Shown here: one piece after another, positions 1 through 7,021 of the stretch
Layout of the letters: every line of letters starts with the position of its first letter
Position numbering within the stretch: position 1 is the stretch's first letter
Source of the DNA: Bacteroidota bacterium
GTDB lineage: Bacteria; Bacteroidota; Bacteroidia; JACCXN01
DNA length: 15,236 nt
Direction: 5' to 3'
NCBI GenBank assembly: GCA_947462515.1
Contig: CANHPJ010000011.1
Span: 1-15,236, forward strand
Made by a program: the position numbers and the translations under genes
The notes under the pieces: model-generated
What the model saw: only the letters and a program-made list of their open reading frames with translations
Told to the model about the DNA's origin: nothing
Database searches by the model: none

Positions 1-10
1 CCACGCAAAG

Positions 11-45
11 AAAAAAGCCTCTGAATATTTTCGGAGGCTTTTTTT
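11..45. terminator. Rho-independent terminator, probably bidirectional
   Basis: An inverted repeat pairs 11-24 with 31-44 around a 6-base loop. Its core is GCCTC/GAGGC, with one T-G wobble above it. It is flanked by an A-run on the left and a T-run on the right, so either strand would give a hairpin followed by U-rich RNA. It most likely ends a plus-strand gene lying left of the window. The minus-strand tRNA transcript already has a terminator at 169-199. Confidence 0.8.
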
Positions 46-168
46 GTGCGATCTAATTATACACTTTATGAGGATCATGGAAATCAAAAATCCTCCAATA
101 TTTTATCGAATAAGTATTCTTGATGCATAATTTTTATGTTTATCACCATTTAATCAACTAAAAACAAA

Positions 169-199
169 AATCCCCTAACTCTATTAGAATTAGGGGATT
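169..199 (-). terminator. Terminator of the tRNA-Cys transcript
   Basis: A perfect 10-bp stem pairs 169-178 (AATCCCCTAA) with 190-199. A short inner helix of 3 bp sits above one mismatch. Read on the minus strand the hairpin is followed by TTTTTGTTTT (161-170), the U-tract of an intrinsic terminator. It starts 11 bases past the encoded CCA of tRNA-Cys, so it would end that transcript and any readthrough from gltX-folB. Confidence 0.85.
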
Positions 200-210
200 C
201 AAGATTTAAT

Positions 211-284
211 TGGAGGTCCCGAGCGGATTTGAACCGCTGTACAAGGTTTTGCAGACCTCTGCCTAACCGCTCGGCCACAGGACC
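211..284 (-). tRNA. tRNA-Cys (anticodon GCA)
   Basis: The minus strand folds as a complete cloverleaf. The acceptor stem GGTCCTG pairs with CGGGACC, with one U-G wobble. The anticodon stem GAGGT/ACCTT carries the loop CTGCAAA, with anticodon GCA at 250-252, and the T arm contains GGTTCAAATCC. The discriminator base is U73, a known identity element of cysteine tRNA. The 3' CCA is encoded (211-213). It stands alone, not in a tRNA cluster, with its own promoter upstream and a terminator just downstream. Confidence 0.97.
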
Positions 285-296
285 ATTATTGGACTG

Positions 297-326
297 CAAA
301 AATACTAATTTGTATCAATAAAACAA
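297..326 (-). promoter_or_regulatory. Bacteroidota-type promoter of tRNA-Cys
   Basis: On the minus strand, TTG (324-326) is followed by exactly 19 bases and then TATTTTTG (297-304). This matches the Bacteroidota primary-sigma consensus of TTTG at -33 and TAnnTTTG at -7, with its usual spacing. Transcription would start near 290, giving a short leader before the mature tRNA 5' end at 284. It is the best promoter match in the window. Confidence 0.75.
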
Positions 327-369
327 GTTTTTAATACCCTTTGTTTAAACTATCTTTTATTTTTTGGTT

Positions 370-720
370 CTATCCGTGGTAAATGATGCTGAATTTATCA
401 ACTACTCCGTTTAAGGGCGGGCGTAACTTCGAAATCTTTAACTCAACATTGGTTATACCTTTAAAATTTGCCTTAACTGAGTGCACTATTCTACCCGCTA
501 CATGCTCAAGCAGTTTAGATTTTATACTCATTTGCTGCTTTATCAATTCATGGATGTCCTGATAATTGATTGTCCCCTCCAGATCGTCTGTTAAAACAGC
601 ATTTTCAAAATCAACATCAAACTTAATGTCAAGCAGGTATTTATTGCCAATAACCTGCTCCTCTTGATAAAAACCATGATGAGCATAAAACTCCATGCCT
701 TCTATGTGTATTTTTCCCAT
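370..720 (-). CDS. folB: Dihydroneopterin aldolase (FolB)
   Basis: The 116-residue product has the normal length for FolB, which converts 7,8-dihydroneopterin to 6-hydroxymethyl-7,8-dihydropterin and glycolaldehyde in cytosolic folate synthesis. The N-terminal strand is followed by HHGFYQEEQ, with the conserved Glu near residues 20-21. INYQD carries Tyr53, LLEH carries the pterin-anchoring Glu72, and SKLRPPL near the C-terminus carries the catalytic Lys98. These match Glu22, Tyr54, Glu74 and Lys100 of the characterised enzyme from Staphylococcus aureus. It starts at ATG, 16 bases after the gltX stop codon, so the two are very probably co-transcribed. No other folate gene lies in the window. 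There is no terminator between it and tRNA-Cys, so readthrough into the tRNA is possible. Confidence 0.93.
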   Translation of the reverse strand: MGKIHIEGMEFYAHHGFYQEEQVIGNKYLLDIKFDVDFENAVLTDDLEGTINYQDIHELIKQQMSIKSKLLEHVAGRIVHSVKANFKGITNVELKISKLRPPLNGVVDKFSIIYHG

Positions 721-736
721 AGTTTTATCTTACGTT

Positions 737-2284
737 CTATGCCTGAACCAGTTTGGGCAATTTTTCGAGTGCGGTTTTCAATCGGTTTACAATCTCTTGT
801 TTACCAATGGTTGCAACCACATCAAATAAAACCGGCCCACCGCCTAATCCGGAGATGCATACACGAAACAATTGCATTACCGCGCCCGATCCTATTTGAA
901 GATTTTCGGCAGTCTCTTTAAATACGCGCTCGACATTTATGGAATCGAATACTTCCAATTCACTAAATGATTTTTGTAATTCAAAAATAAATTTTGCTGC
1001 GGCATCATTCCATCTTTTCTTTATAACGTCGGCATCATAATCTTCGGGAGCCACAAAGAAATAACTTCCTAGACTCCAGAATTCGTTAACAAAATGTGCC
1101 TTTTCTTTAATGAGCTTGCATACATTGGTAACATATTCTTTATCAGCTGTAATTCCTTTTTCGCTCAATATTGGCATGAACTTTTCAGCCAAAATAGCAT
1201 CATCGGTTTTTCTTAAATATTGCTGATTATACCATTTAGCTTTCTCAAAATCGAATTTGGCACCTGACTTACTCACTCTTTCCAAAGAGAAGGATTCTAC
1301 CAATTCGTTCAAGGAAAAAATCTCTTGATTATTGCCCGGATTCCACCCTAAAAATGCCAGAAAATTGACTACTGCTTCCGGGAAATAACCTTTTTCGCGG
1401 TAACCTGATGAAATCTCATTAGAGCTTGGGTCCTGCCATTGAAGTGGAAACACAGGGAATCCTAATCTATCTCCGTCTCTTTTACTTAGTTTTCCATTAC
1501 CATCGGGCTTAAGCAATAAAGGAAGATGGGCAAACTGAGGCATCACGCTCTCCCAACCCAAACAACGGTATAATAAAACATGCAAAGGAGCCGAAGGAAG
1601 CCACTCCTCTCCCCTAATTACATGAGTAATTTTCATTAAATAATCATCTACTATATTGGCCAAATGATAGGTTGGCATTCCATCAGATTTAAATAATACC
1701 TTGTCGTCCATTTGAGCACTGTTTACCACTACCCAGCCACGAATAATATCATGAACTCTGATTTCTTCATTACGAGGCACTTTCATTCTAATTACATATT
1801 GCTCACCATCAGATAGTTTTTGTTTTACTTCATCTTCCGACAAGGTAAGTGAGTTTTTCATTGACTGCCTGGTAATGGCATTATATTGCGGGGAAGAGAC
1901 TCCCGCAGCAGTCAAGCGTGCTTTCATATCATCAAGTTCTTCTGGAGTATCAAAGGCATAATAGGCATGTCCATCATTAATCAATTGATCTGCATACTGA
2001 CGATAAATTGGCTTACGATCTGATTGTCTATATGGACCATGCGGGCCATCGCCAAAACCAACTCCTTCATTGGGAGTAATACCACACCATTTAAGAGATT
2101 CTATGATATATTCTTCTGCTCCCGGAACAAATCGTTTTTGATCGGTATCTTCAATTCTAAGTATAAAATCACCTCCATGCTTGTGAGCAAAAAGATAATT
2201 ATAAAGAGCAGTTCTAACACCACCTATATGTAATGGCCCGGTCGGGCTTGGAGCAAATCTTACTCGAACTTTTCTGTTTTCCAT
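737..2284 (-). CDS. gltX: Glutamyl-tRNA synthetase (GluRS)
   Basis: The 515-residue product is a class I aminoacyl-tRNA synthetase that charges tRNA-Glu, and possibly tRNA-Gln, with glutamate. The HIGH-type motif PLHIGG is at residues 17-22 and the KMSKS-type motif KLSKR at 265-269, followed by the helical anticodon-binding half. Two features stand out. The segment that holds cysteine zinc ligands in the E. coli enzyme reads YYAFDTPEE here, so no zinc site is expected. The KLSKR loop is followed by an insert of about 20 residues (271-292) before the usual GY.PEA segment, which I recall as typical of Bacteroidota GluRS. The ATG at 2284 sits 23 bases after a good -7 element. gatA in the same window fits a GluRS that also makes Glu-tRNA(Gln), but specificity cannot be read from the sequence. 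Confidence 0.97.
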   Translation of the reverse strand: MENRKVRVRFAPSPTGPLHIGGVRTALYNYLFAHKHGGDFILRIEDTDQKRFVPGAEEYIIESLKWCGITPNEGVGFGDGPHGPYRQSDRKPIYRQYADQLINDGHAYYAFDTPEELDDMKARLTAAGVSSPQYNAITRQSMKNSLTLSEDEVKQKLSDGEQYVIRMKVPRNEEIRVHDIIRGWVVVNSAQMDDKVLFKSDGMPTYHLANIVDDYLMKITHVIRGEEWLPSAPLHVLLYRCLGWESVMPQFAHLPLLLKPDGNGKLSKRDGDRLGFPVFPLQWQDPSSNEISSGYREKGYFPEAVVNFLAFLGWNPGNNQEIFSLNELVESFSLERVSKSGAKFDFEKAKWYNQQYLRKTDDAILAEKFMPILSEKGITADKEYVTNVCKLIKEKAHFVNEFWSLGSYFFVAPEDYDADVIKKRWNDAAAKFIFELQKSFSELEVFDSINVERVFKETAENLQIGSGAVMQLFRVCISGLGGGPVLFDVVATIGKQEIVNRLKTALEKLPKLVQA

Positions 2285-2306
2285 TTTTCTCTATTTTTTA
2301 AGCGTG

Positions 2307-2314
2307 CAAAGATA
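2307..2314 (-). promoter_or_regulatory. -7 promoter element of gltX-folB
   Basis: The minus strand reads TATCTTTG, a full match to TAnnTTTG, ending 23 bases before the gltX ATG. I found no TTTG-like -33 box at the normal distance, so the call rests on the -7 element and its position. Transcription would begin near 2300, giving a leader of about 16 bases. Confidence 0.55.
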
Positions 2315-2474
2315 ACGAAATTCTGTGATTTGATCTTTCATCATATTAATGTTTTGACTCTAAAAAAAGTCTTTTAATAAATCCAAGTATATTTTACTAT
2401 CCTAACCCGAATCAAGATTAAACAAAGAACAAAGTCAATGCCTAATATTCATAAAAAGATCATTATTTTTTTAT

Positions 2475-2482
2475 TATTTTTG
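2475..2482 (+). promoter_or_regulatory. -7 promoter element next to the methyltransferase start
   Basis: TATTTTTG matches TAnnTTTG and ends only 5 bases before the ATG at 2488. Since the start point normally lies about 6-7 bases past this element, the mRNA should begin at or almost at the ATG and be leaderless or nearly so. No convincing -33 box is seen in the AT-rich upstream DNA. Confidence 0.5.
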
Positions 2483-2487
2483 CGACC

Positions 2488-3378
2488 ATGGAATTACTAA
2501 GCCCAAAAGGATTTTCCGATTATGAATTAATCGACTGTGGAGATTTTGAAAAACTCGAGCGATTTGGAAAATACATCACGATAAGACCGGAGCCCCAGGC
2601 AGTCTGGAAAAAAAAACTATCAGACAAGGATTGGGAGCAAAAAGCTCACGTAAAATTTATCTCAAAATCAAGTTCCTCTGGAACCTGGCTGAAATTAAAA
2701 GATATTCCGGATAGATGGAATATTAAATATAAAATTTCGGGATCAGAAAATACCAGTGAACTGTCCTTGAGACTGGCATTAACTTCCTTTAAGCACGTTG
2801 GAGTTTTCCCAGAGCAAGCTGTCAACTGGGATTTTATACACCACTCGATTAAAAGTCTAAAAACAAAATCACCCAAATTTCTAAACTTATTTGCCTACAC
2901 AGGAGCCGCTTCCCTGGCTGCCAAGTCTGCAGGTGCTGACACTACACATGTTGACTCGATAAAACAAGTGGTTTCATGGGCCAATGAAAACATGGAGCTT
3001 TCTCACCTATCAAACGTCAGGTGGGTAGTAGAAGACGCTATGAAATTTGTTAAAAGAGAAGTGAAACGCGGCAATAAATACAACGGCATTATCCTTGACC
3101 CTCCTGCTTTTGGTCATGGCCCGAATGGGGAAAAATGGAAACTGGAAGACAATATCCTTGAAATGATTACGGAAGTATTGAAACTCTTGGACGAAAAGGA
3201 ACATTTTCTGATACTAAACACCTATTCCCTTGGATTTTCATCTATTATCATAGAAAATTTACTCGGAGACTTTGTAAGAAAAAACAACTCTAACTTAAAT
3301 ATTGGCGAGCTCTATCTGCAAGCCACCTCCGGTCACAAGCTACCTTTAGGTGTTTTCGGGCGACTACGGAATTTTTAG
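2488..3378 (+). CDS. RlmI-related SAM-dependent methyltransferase
   Basis: The 296-residue product has a Rossmann methyltransferase domain from about residue 100 to the end. Motif I is NLFAYTGAASLAA (133-145), the acidic residue after strand 2 is Asp156 in HVDS, Asp183 is in VEDA, and motif IV is LDPPAFGHG (203-211). This resembles the RlmI group of 23S rRNA cytosine-C5 methyltransferases (COG1092-like). The catalytic-cysteine segment FSCSG of E. coli RlmI is replaced here by NTYSL (244-248). The only cysteine in the protein is Cys17, outside the domain, so m5C chemistry is unlikely. The first 100 residues do not look like the PUA domain of RlmI. Target and modification are unknown. It is divergent from gltX, with 203 bp between them. 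The ATG at 2488 is supported by the -7 element just upstream. Confidence 0.85.
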   Translation: MELLSPKGFSDYELIDCGDFEKLERFGKYITIRPEPQAVWKKKLSDKDWEQKAHVKFISKSSSSGTWLKLKDIPDRWNIKYKISGSENTSELSLRLALTSFKHVGVFPEQAVNWDFIHHSIKSLKTKSPKFLNLFAYTGAASLAAKSAGADTTHVDSIKQVVSWANENMELSHLSNVRWVVEDAMKFVKREVKRGNKYNGIILDPPAFGHGPNGEKWKLEDNILEMITEVLKLLDEKEHFLILNTYSLGFSSIIIENLLGDFVRKNNSNLNIGELYLQATSGHKLPLGVFGRLRNF

Positions 3379-3469
3379 GCAACATCTGTCTCTCGGGTTT
3401 AAAAAAAAGCTGATAGTATAAAGTGAATAACTTTATTGATATTTACTGACGGTATATTTTGTAAAACTT

Positions 3470-3477
3470 TAAATTTG
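3470..3477 (+). promoter_or_regulatory. Possible -7 element of the basic lipoprotein gene
   Basis: TAAATTTG fits TAnnTTTG and lies 46 bases before the ATG at 3524, predicting a leader of about 40 bases. No -33 TTTG is found at the usual 19-base spacing, and such AT-rich matches can arise by chance. It is supported by its place between two co-directional genes. Confidence 0.4.
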
Positions 3478-3523
3478 CGGCCTGTTTGATTCTGAACAAC
3501 CAGAAAACCGTTTTGATTTTTTA

Positions 3524-3979
3524 ATGAAAAAAGCACCTTTAATATTTTTATCTTTTTGTTTGTTTTGCATTGCTTGTGGGAGCAAATCCTCCGCTCCTAC
3601 CGGCAAGTCTAAAACGCTAAAAATGGACGAAAGTGGAGATAGCTTCGGATCAAAGCGCAAAATGAACAACAGAGCTCCCCAGATGGGCTTTTACTATAAA
3701 AAACCAAAAGCAACACCAATAGCCACAACTAGCTACAAGATTAGATGGTTTTTTGCAGACAACAGGCAAAGACAGGCCATTGGCAATGAACAGACCGCAA
3801 CATCTACCCAATATAATAACGACAGGCTATCAGAATCTTTAGACAAAATGGGCAACTCCTTTGCCAAAGGAAGGCTCATTAGAAGAAGGAAGGCAACAAG
3901 AGCTAACGACAGAACTTCCGATTCATTCGCAAAAAACCCCAACAAAAAAGAACGAAAAGGATTGTTCAAACGAAAATAA
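3524..3979 (+). CDS. Small, strongly basic lipoprotein of unknown function
   Basis: The 151-residue product starts with two lysines and a hydrophobic stretch ending in CIAC, a plausible lipobox with Cys18 as the lipidated residue. The mature part is rich in Lys, Arg, Ser and Asn, has no clear domain, and ends in a basic tail (KKERKGLFKRK). A short motif recurs three times, each followed by basic residues: DSFGSKRK (39-46), NSFAKGR (111-117) and DSFAKNP (133-139). Near the middle is a more ordered-looking segment, YKIRWFFADNRQRQ. I do not recognise the family. The lipobox, a -7 element upstream and a terminator 8 bases after the stop support a real gene over the hydrophobic open frame on the opposite strand. 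The charge suggests binding to nucleic acid, lipopolysaccharide or acidic glycan, but this is a guess. Confidence 0.75.
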   Translation: MKKAPLIFLSFCLFCIACGSKSSAPTGKSKTLKMDESGDSFGSKRKMNNRAPQMGFYYKKPKATPIATTSYKIRWFFADNRQRQAIGNEQTATSTQYNNDRLSESLDKMGNSFAKGRLIRRRKATRANDRTSDSFAKNPNKKERKGLFKRK

Positions 3980-3987
3980 AAAGCATA

Positions 3988-4034
3988 AAAAAAGAGTGAA
4001 TGAATTATAAAATGTAATTCATTCACTCTTTTTT
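3988..4034. terminator. Shared bidirectional terminator
   Basis: A 20-bp perfect stem pairs 3988-4007 with 4015-4034 around a 7-base loop. Its core is GAGTGAATGAATTA, flanked by a 6-base A-run on the left and a matching T-run on the right, so it works equally on both strands. It lies between the stop of the plus-strand lipoprotein gene (3979) and the stop of the minus-strand gatA (4045), and should end both convergent transcripts. Confidence 0.92.
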
Positions 4035-4044
4035 ATTGAACTAA

Positions 4045-5499
4045 TTAAAGTGCTTTTGATGATTCTTTTATATCAGTTAGGGAGATCATTAATTTTGAAA
4101 ATGCCAGTAATTTTTCCTCTTCAAACCTTGCCGCCATTAATTGTATTCCAAAGGGCATACCATTGGAATGTTTTCCCATTGGAAGGGATATAGCAGGTAT
4201 ACCGGTAAGATTAGCCTGAACAGTGAAAATATCTTCTAAATACATTTTTATAGGATCGCCCGATTTTTGACCGAATTCAAAAGCTGTCCCCGGAGTAGAA
4301 GGCAATAAAATAAAGTCGTAATCAGTTAAGATTTCGTTGGTTTTATCTGTCAAAACCCTTCTTACTTTCTGTGCTTTTGAATAATAAGCATCATAATAAC
4401 CGGCACTCAAAACAAAAGTACCCAGCATGATTCTGCGCTTTACCTCGGGACCAAATCCTTCGCTACGTGTTTTTTTATAGGTGGACTCCAAATCAAATGA
4501 ATTAGGACTTGAATAGCCATAGTGAACACCATCGAATCTATTTAAATTTGAAGAGGCCTCGGCGGTAGTTAGCACGTAATAGGCAGGAACTAAATAATCT
4601 AGATATGGAAAATCGACTGCTTCTACAGTATGTCCGGCTGCTTTGAGCTCTGCGATGGTATCATTTATTTTACTTCTTATTTCGGGATCCAGACCTTCAT
4701 TCTCCAGACACTCTCGTATATATGCTATTTTAGCTTTTCCAGTAAAATTAAGAGCTGAATAATTTTTTACAGGTACGGAGGAAGCTGTGCCATCATACTC
4801 GTCTTTTCCGGCTATAACCTCTAATATTAGGGCTGCATCTTCTACATTATGGGTGATAGGACCAATTTGATCGAAAGAGGAGGCATAAGCAATTAAGCCA
4901 TGGCGCGATACTCTTCCGTATGTCGGCTTCAAACCCACTACACCACAGAAAGAGGCAGGCTGACGAATTGAACCTCCGGTATCGGAACCTAAAGCCGCAA
5001 GACACATGCCAGCCGCAACAGCTGCTGTTGATCCACCGGATGAACCTCCCGGCACCATCTTTTTATTCAATGGATTTTTAACCTTGCCAAAGGCAGAGTT
5101 TTCATTGGAACTGCCCATTGCAAACTCGTCACAATTAAGCCTTCCAATAATTATTGCGTCTTCGTTGAGCAAACGCTCAACTACAGTAGCGCTGTATACA
5201 GATTCAAAACCTTCTAAAATTTTTGATGAGGCAGAAACTTTATGGTCTTTATAACAGATATTGTCTTTTATACCTATAACCAAACCTGCAAGTCTTCCTG
5301 CTTTTCCCGATTTGATCTTTTGATCTACAAGTTTAGCACTTTCAACAGCGCTTTTTTCAAAAATCTCAAGAAAAGCATTAATATCATTTTGAGAATGAAT
5401 TTTCTCAATGTAATCATTCACCAGATCCAAACAGGATAAATTCCCCAGTTGTAAATCGTGCTGAATTTCTTGGAAAGAAAAATAGGTTTTCAGAGCCAA
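4045..5499 (-). CDS. gatA: Aspartyl/glutamyl-tRNA amidotransferase subunit A (GatA)
   Basis: The 484-residue product is a full-length amidase-signature protein. GatA frees ammonia from glutamine, and GatB uses it to convert Glu-tRNA(Gln) or Asp-tRNA(Asn) to the amidated form. The Ser-cisSer-Lys triad is intact: Lys78 in GIKDN, Ser153 in GGSSGGS, and Ser177 in GSDTGGS. The spacings match Lys79, Ser154 and Ser178 of the S. aureus enzyme. The GLKPTYGRVSRHG segment after the nucleophile and the GIQLMA segment near the C-terminus are typical of GatA rather than of general amidases. It is the last gene of the minus-strand block, 25 bases after tatA, and is followed by the terminator at 3988-4034. 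gatB and gatC are not in the window. Confidence 0.95.
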   Translation of the reverse strand: MALKTYFSFQEIQHDLQLGNLSCLDLVNDYIEKIHSQNDINAFLEIFEKSAVESAKLVDQKIKSGKAGRLAGLVIGIKDNICYKDHKVSASSKILEGFESVYSATVVERLLNEDAIIIGRLNCDEFAMGSSNENSAFGKVKNPLNKKMVPGGSSGGSTAAVAAGMCLAALGSDTGGSIRQPASFCGVVGLKPTYGRVSRHGLIAYASSFDQIGPITHNVEDAALILEVIAGKDEYDGTASSVPVKNYSALNFTGKAKIAYIRECLENEGLDPEIRSKINDTIAELKAAGHTVEAVDFPYLDYLVPAYYVLTTAEASSNLNRFDGVHYGYSSPNSFDLESTYKKTRSEGFGPEVKRRIMLGTFVLSAGYYDAYYSKAQKVRRVLTDKTNEILTDYDFILLPSTPGTAFEFGQKSGDPIKMYLEDIFTVQANLTGIPAISLPMGKHSNGMPFGIQLMAARFEEEKLLAFSKLMISLTDIKESSKAL

Positions 5500-5524
5500 A
5501 AAGTATAAGTGTTAAACAATATAA

Positions 5525-5710
5525 TTATTTTTTCTCTGGAGTATCTGTTGGAGCATCCGGTTTTTGAGCATCTTTAAATTCTTTCATCCCCTGTCCTATT
5601 CCTTTCATTAATTCAGGGATTTTTTTTGCACCAAAAAGTAAAATAATCGCCACGAGTATCAAAATTGATTCCTTTGGGCCTATAAATAACAAAGAATTTG
5701 AGTCTAACAT
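5525..5710 (-). CDS. tatA: Sec-independent protein translocase subunit TatA/TatE
   Basis: The 61-residue product has the TatA plan: a short N-terminal region, one membrane helix (about 14-26), the FG hinge (Phe26-Gly27), an amphipathic helix KKIPELMKGIGQGMKEF and a charged, Pro-rich tail. TatA oligomers form the pore through which TatC passes folded twin-arginine substrates over the inner membrane. Glu14 lies 13 residues before the hinge Gly, the place of Gln8 in E. coli TatA; a Glu here is common in relatives without a separate TatB, as I recall. The protein is shorter than many TatA proteins but complete. tatC is not in the window. It lies 45 bases after the EnvC-like gene and 25 before gatA, with its own -7 element. 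Confidence 0.93.
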   Translation of the reverse strand: MLDSNSLLFIGPKESILILVAIILLFGAKKIPELMKGIGQGMKEFKDAQKPDAPTDTPEKK

Positions 5711-5732
5711 AGGATAAAATTTTAAATATTTA

Positions 5733-5740
5733 CAAAGTTA
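5733..5740 (-). promoter_or_regulatory. Internal -7 element upstream of tatA
   Basis: The minus strand reads TAACTTTG, a full match to TAnnTTTG, 22 bases before the tatA ATG. It would give tatA-gatA a separate start near 5726 within the longer operon. No TTTG at the proper -33 distance is seen, so support is partial. The 45-base gap, the longest inside the block, fits an internal promoter. Confidence 0.45.
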
Positions 5741-5755
5741 CAAGTTTTTTGGGAT

Positions 5756-7021
5756 TTAATTGTTTTTAAATATCCAAAGTTCAGGATTTAATACAATTGT
5801 TCCCTTCCAGATTTCAAAATGAACTTCAGATTTAGATTCTAAATCCTCGGTTTCTACAATTCCAATATTTTGCTTAATAGAAACTTTATCGCCTTTTTTA
5901 ACAGATATTTCTTTTAGTTTGGAATAAACTGTCAAGTATTCTCCATGCCTTATCATGATTACCTTTCCAAAACCAGGAACAGTTGCTATTCCGGTAACAA
6001 TACCATCAAAAACCGATCGCACATTTGCTTGTTTTTTGGTTGCGATATCAATTCCGTTATTATTAATTTTAATGTTTTTTAAAACCGGATGTGCCTGCTG
6101 ACCAAATTTCCCGGTGATAATCCCTTCAACCACCGGCCAGGGCAGCTTGGTTTTATTCTGCTCAAAAACACCTGACAGCTTAATGGTTTCCGGAGTGAGG
6201 CTTAATGCATTGGATGAGTTGTTTGCAGGAGCACCTGAAGCATTTTTGGGCTTTGATTCCCTGGCTTCTTTTGCGGCCATCTCCCTTGCTCGTTTTATCT
6301 CCTCTTCGATAATTCGTTGTATAGCCATTTGCAACTGGCGCTGTTCTTTTTCCTTCTCCTTAAGTGTTTGAAACAAATCCTTCTCTTGCTTTTGAAGCTT
6401 GTCAAGAACGACTTCCTGCTCAGTCTTTTCCTTTGCTAAATTTTCTTTTTCATGCTCTTCAGTTCCTAACAGCTCGTGCTTTAATGACTTTTTCTGCATG
6501 AGATCACTTATTTTAGCGTTTATTTCACGTTGGGTAGTCAAAATTAATTCTGCCTGCTTTTTCCTATAATCAGAATATTGCTGCATGTATTTCAGTCTGT
6601 TGAAAGCCTGATTAAAGTCCCGGGAAGAAAATACAAACATCAATCTATCGTATGAATTCTGGTTCTTGTAGGCAAAATAAATCATCTTGGAATATTCATT
6701 CTTCAGTTGAATTAAATCTGCTTCCTTAGCATTTATTATTTCCTTGTTATGATCAATTTGACGGTTAATGACACTTATTTCCGAGCTAACGGCATCAATT
6801 AATTCCTCCCTGATACTGATTTTTTTATTCAATGTAACCAATTGGTTAAGTGACAGCTTCTTATTAATCTTGGTTTCATTCAGCAGGCTTTCGGTATATT
6901 TTATGTCCTTTTGAAGCATTATTTTTTTATTCTCCAACTCCACTTTTTTCTGGCCAAAACTAGGAATGGCAAAAAACGCGAGTATAAAAAAACCTAAAAG
7001 ATTCTTAGTAAATTTGTTCAT
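5756..7021 (-). CDS. EnvC-like murein hydrolase activator (degenerate M23/LytM domain)
   Basis: The 421-residue product has a signal peptide (about 1-23, ending SFGQ), a long periplasmic coiled coil (about 24-255), a short linker rich in Ala, Asn and Ser (257-275) and a C-terminal M23/LytM domain (about 290-417). Active M23 peptidases bind zinc by HxxxD and HxH. Here the first His is Asn321, Asp325 is kept, the YxHL His is Lys368, and HxH reads EVH (399-401) with only His401 left. A hydrolase is therefore unlikely. The architecture matches EnvC of E. coli, whose inactive LytM domain activates septal amidases, so the inferred role is to switch on an N-acetylmuramoyl-L-alanine amidase encoded elsewhere. 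It overlaps the DUF4292 gene by 17 bases, which suggests coupled translation. Confidence 0.88.
   Translation of the reverse strand: MNKFTKNLLGFFILAFFAIPSFGQKKVELENKKIMLQKDIKYTESLLNETKINKKLSLNQLVTLNKKISIREELIDAVSSEISVINRQIDHNKEIINAKEADLIQLKNEYSKMIYFAYKNQNSYDRLMFVFSSRDFNQAFNRLKYMQQYSDYRKKQAELILTTQREINAKISDLMQKKSLKHELLGTEEHEKENLAKEKTEQEVVLDKLQKQEKDLFQTLKEKEKEQRQLQMAIQRIIEEEIKRAREMAAKEARESKPKNASGAPANNSSNALSLTPETIKLSGVFEQNKTKLPWPVVEGIITGKFGQQAHPVLKNIKINNNGIDIATKKQANVRSVFDGIVTGIATVPGFGKVIMIRHGEYLTVYSKLKEISVKKGDKVSIKQNIGIVETEDLESKSEVHFEIWKGTIVLNPELWIFKNN

Noticed and set aside
46..168. A possible small RNA or gene between the two terminators
   Set aside because: No open frame, promoter match or stable fold is visible in this AT-rich stretch.
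3418..3436. Hairpin ATAAAGT/ACTTTAT after the methyltransferase gene
   Set aside because: It is a 7-bp, almost pure A-T stem without a following T-run, too weak to call a terminator.
3733..4026. A 97-codon hydrophobic open frame on the minus strand opposite the basic lipoprotein
   Set aside because: Its Leu/Phe richness is what the complement of Lys/Arg-rich codons gives. It runs through the terminator hairpin and has no promoter or recognisable domain. The plus-strand gene has a lipobox and a terminator.
5756..7021. Naming the EnvC-like gene as an active M23 endopeptidase
   Set aside because: Three of the catalytic or zinc-binding His positions are replaced, so activator is the better call.
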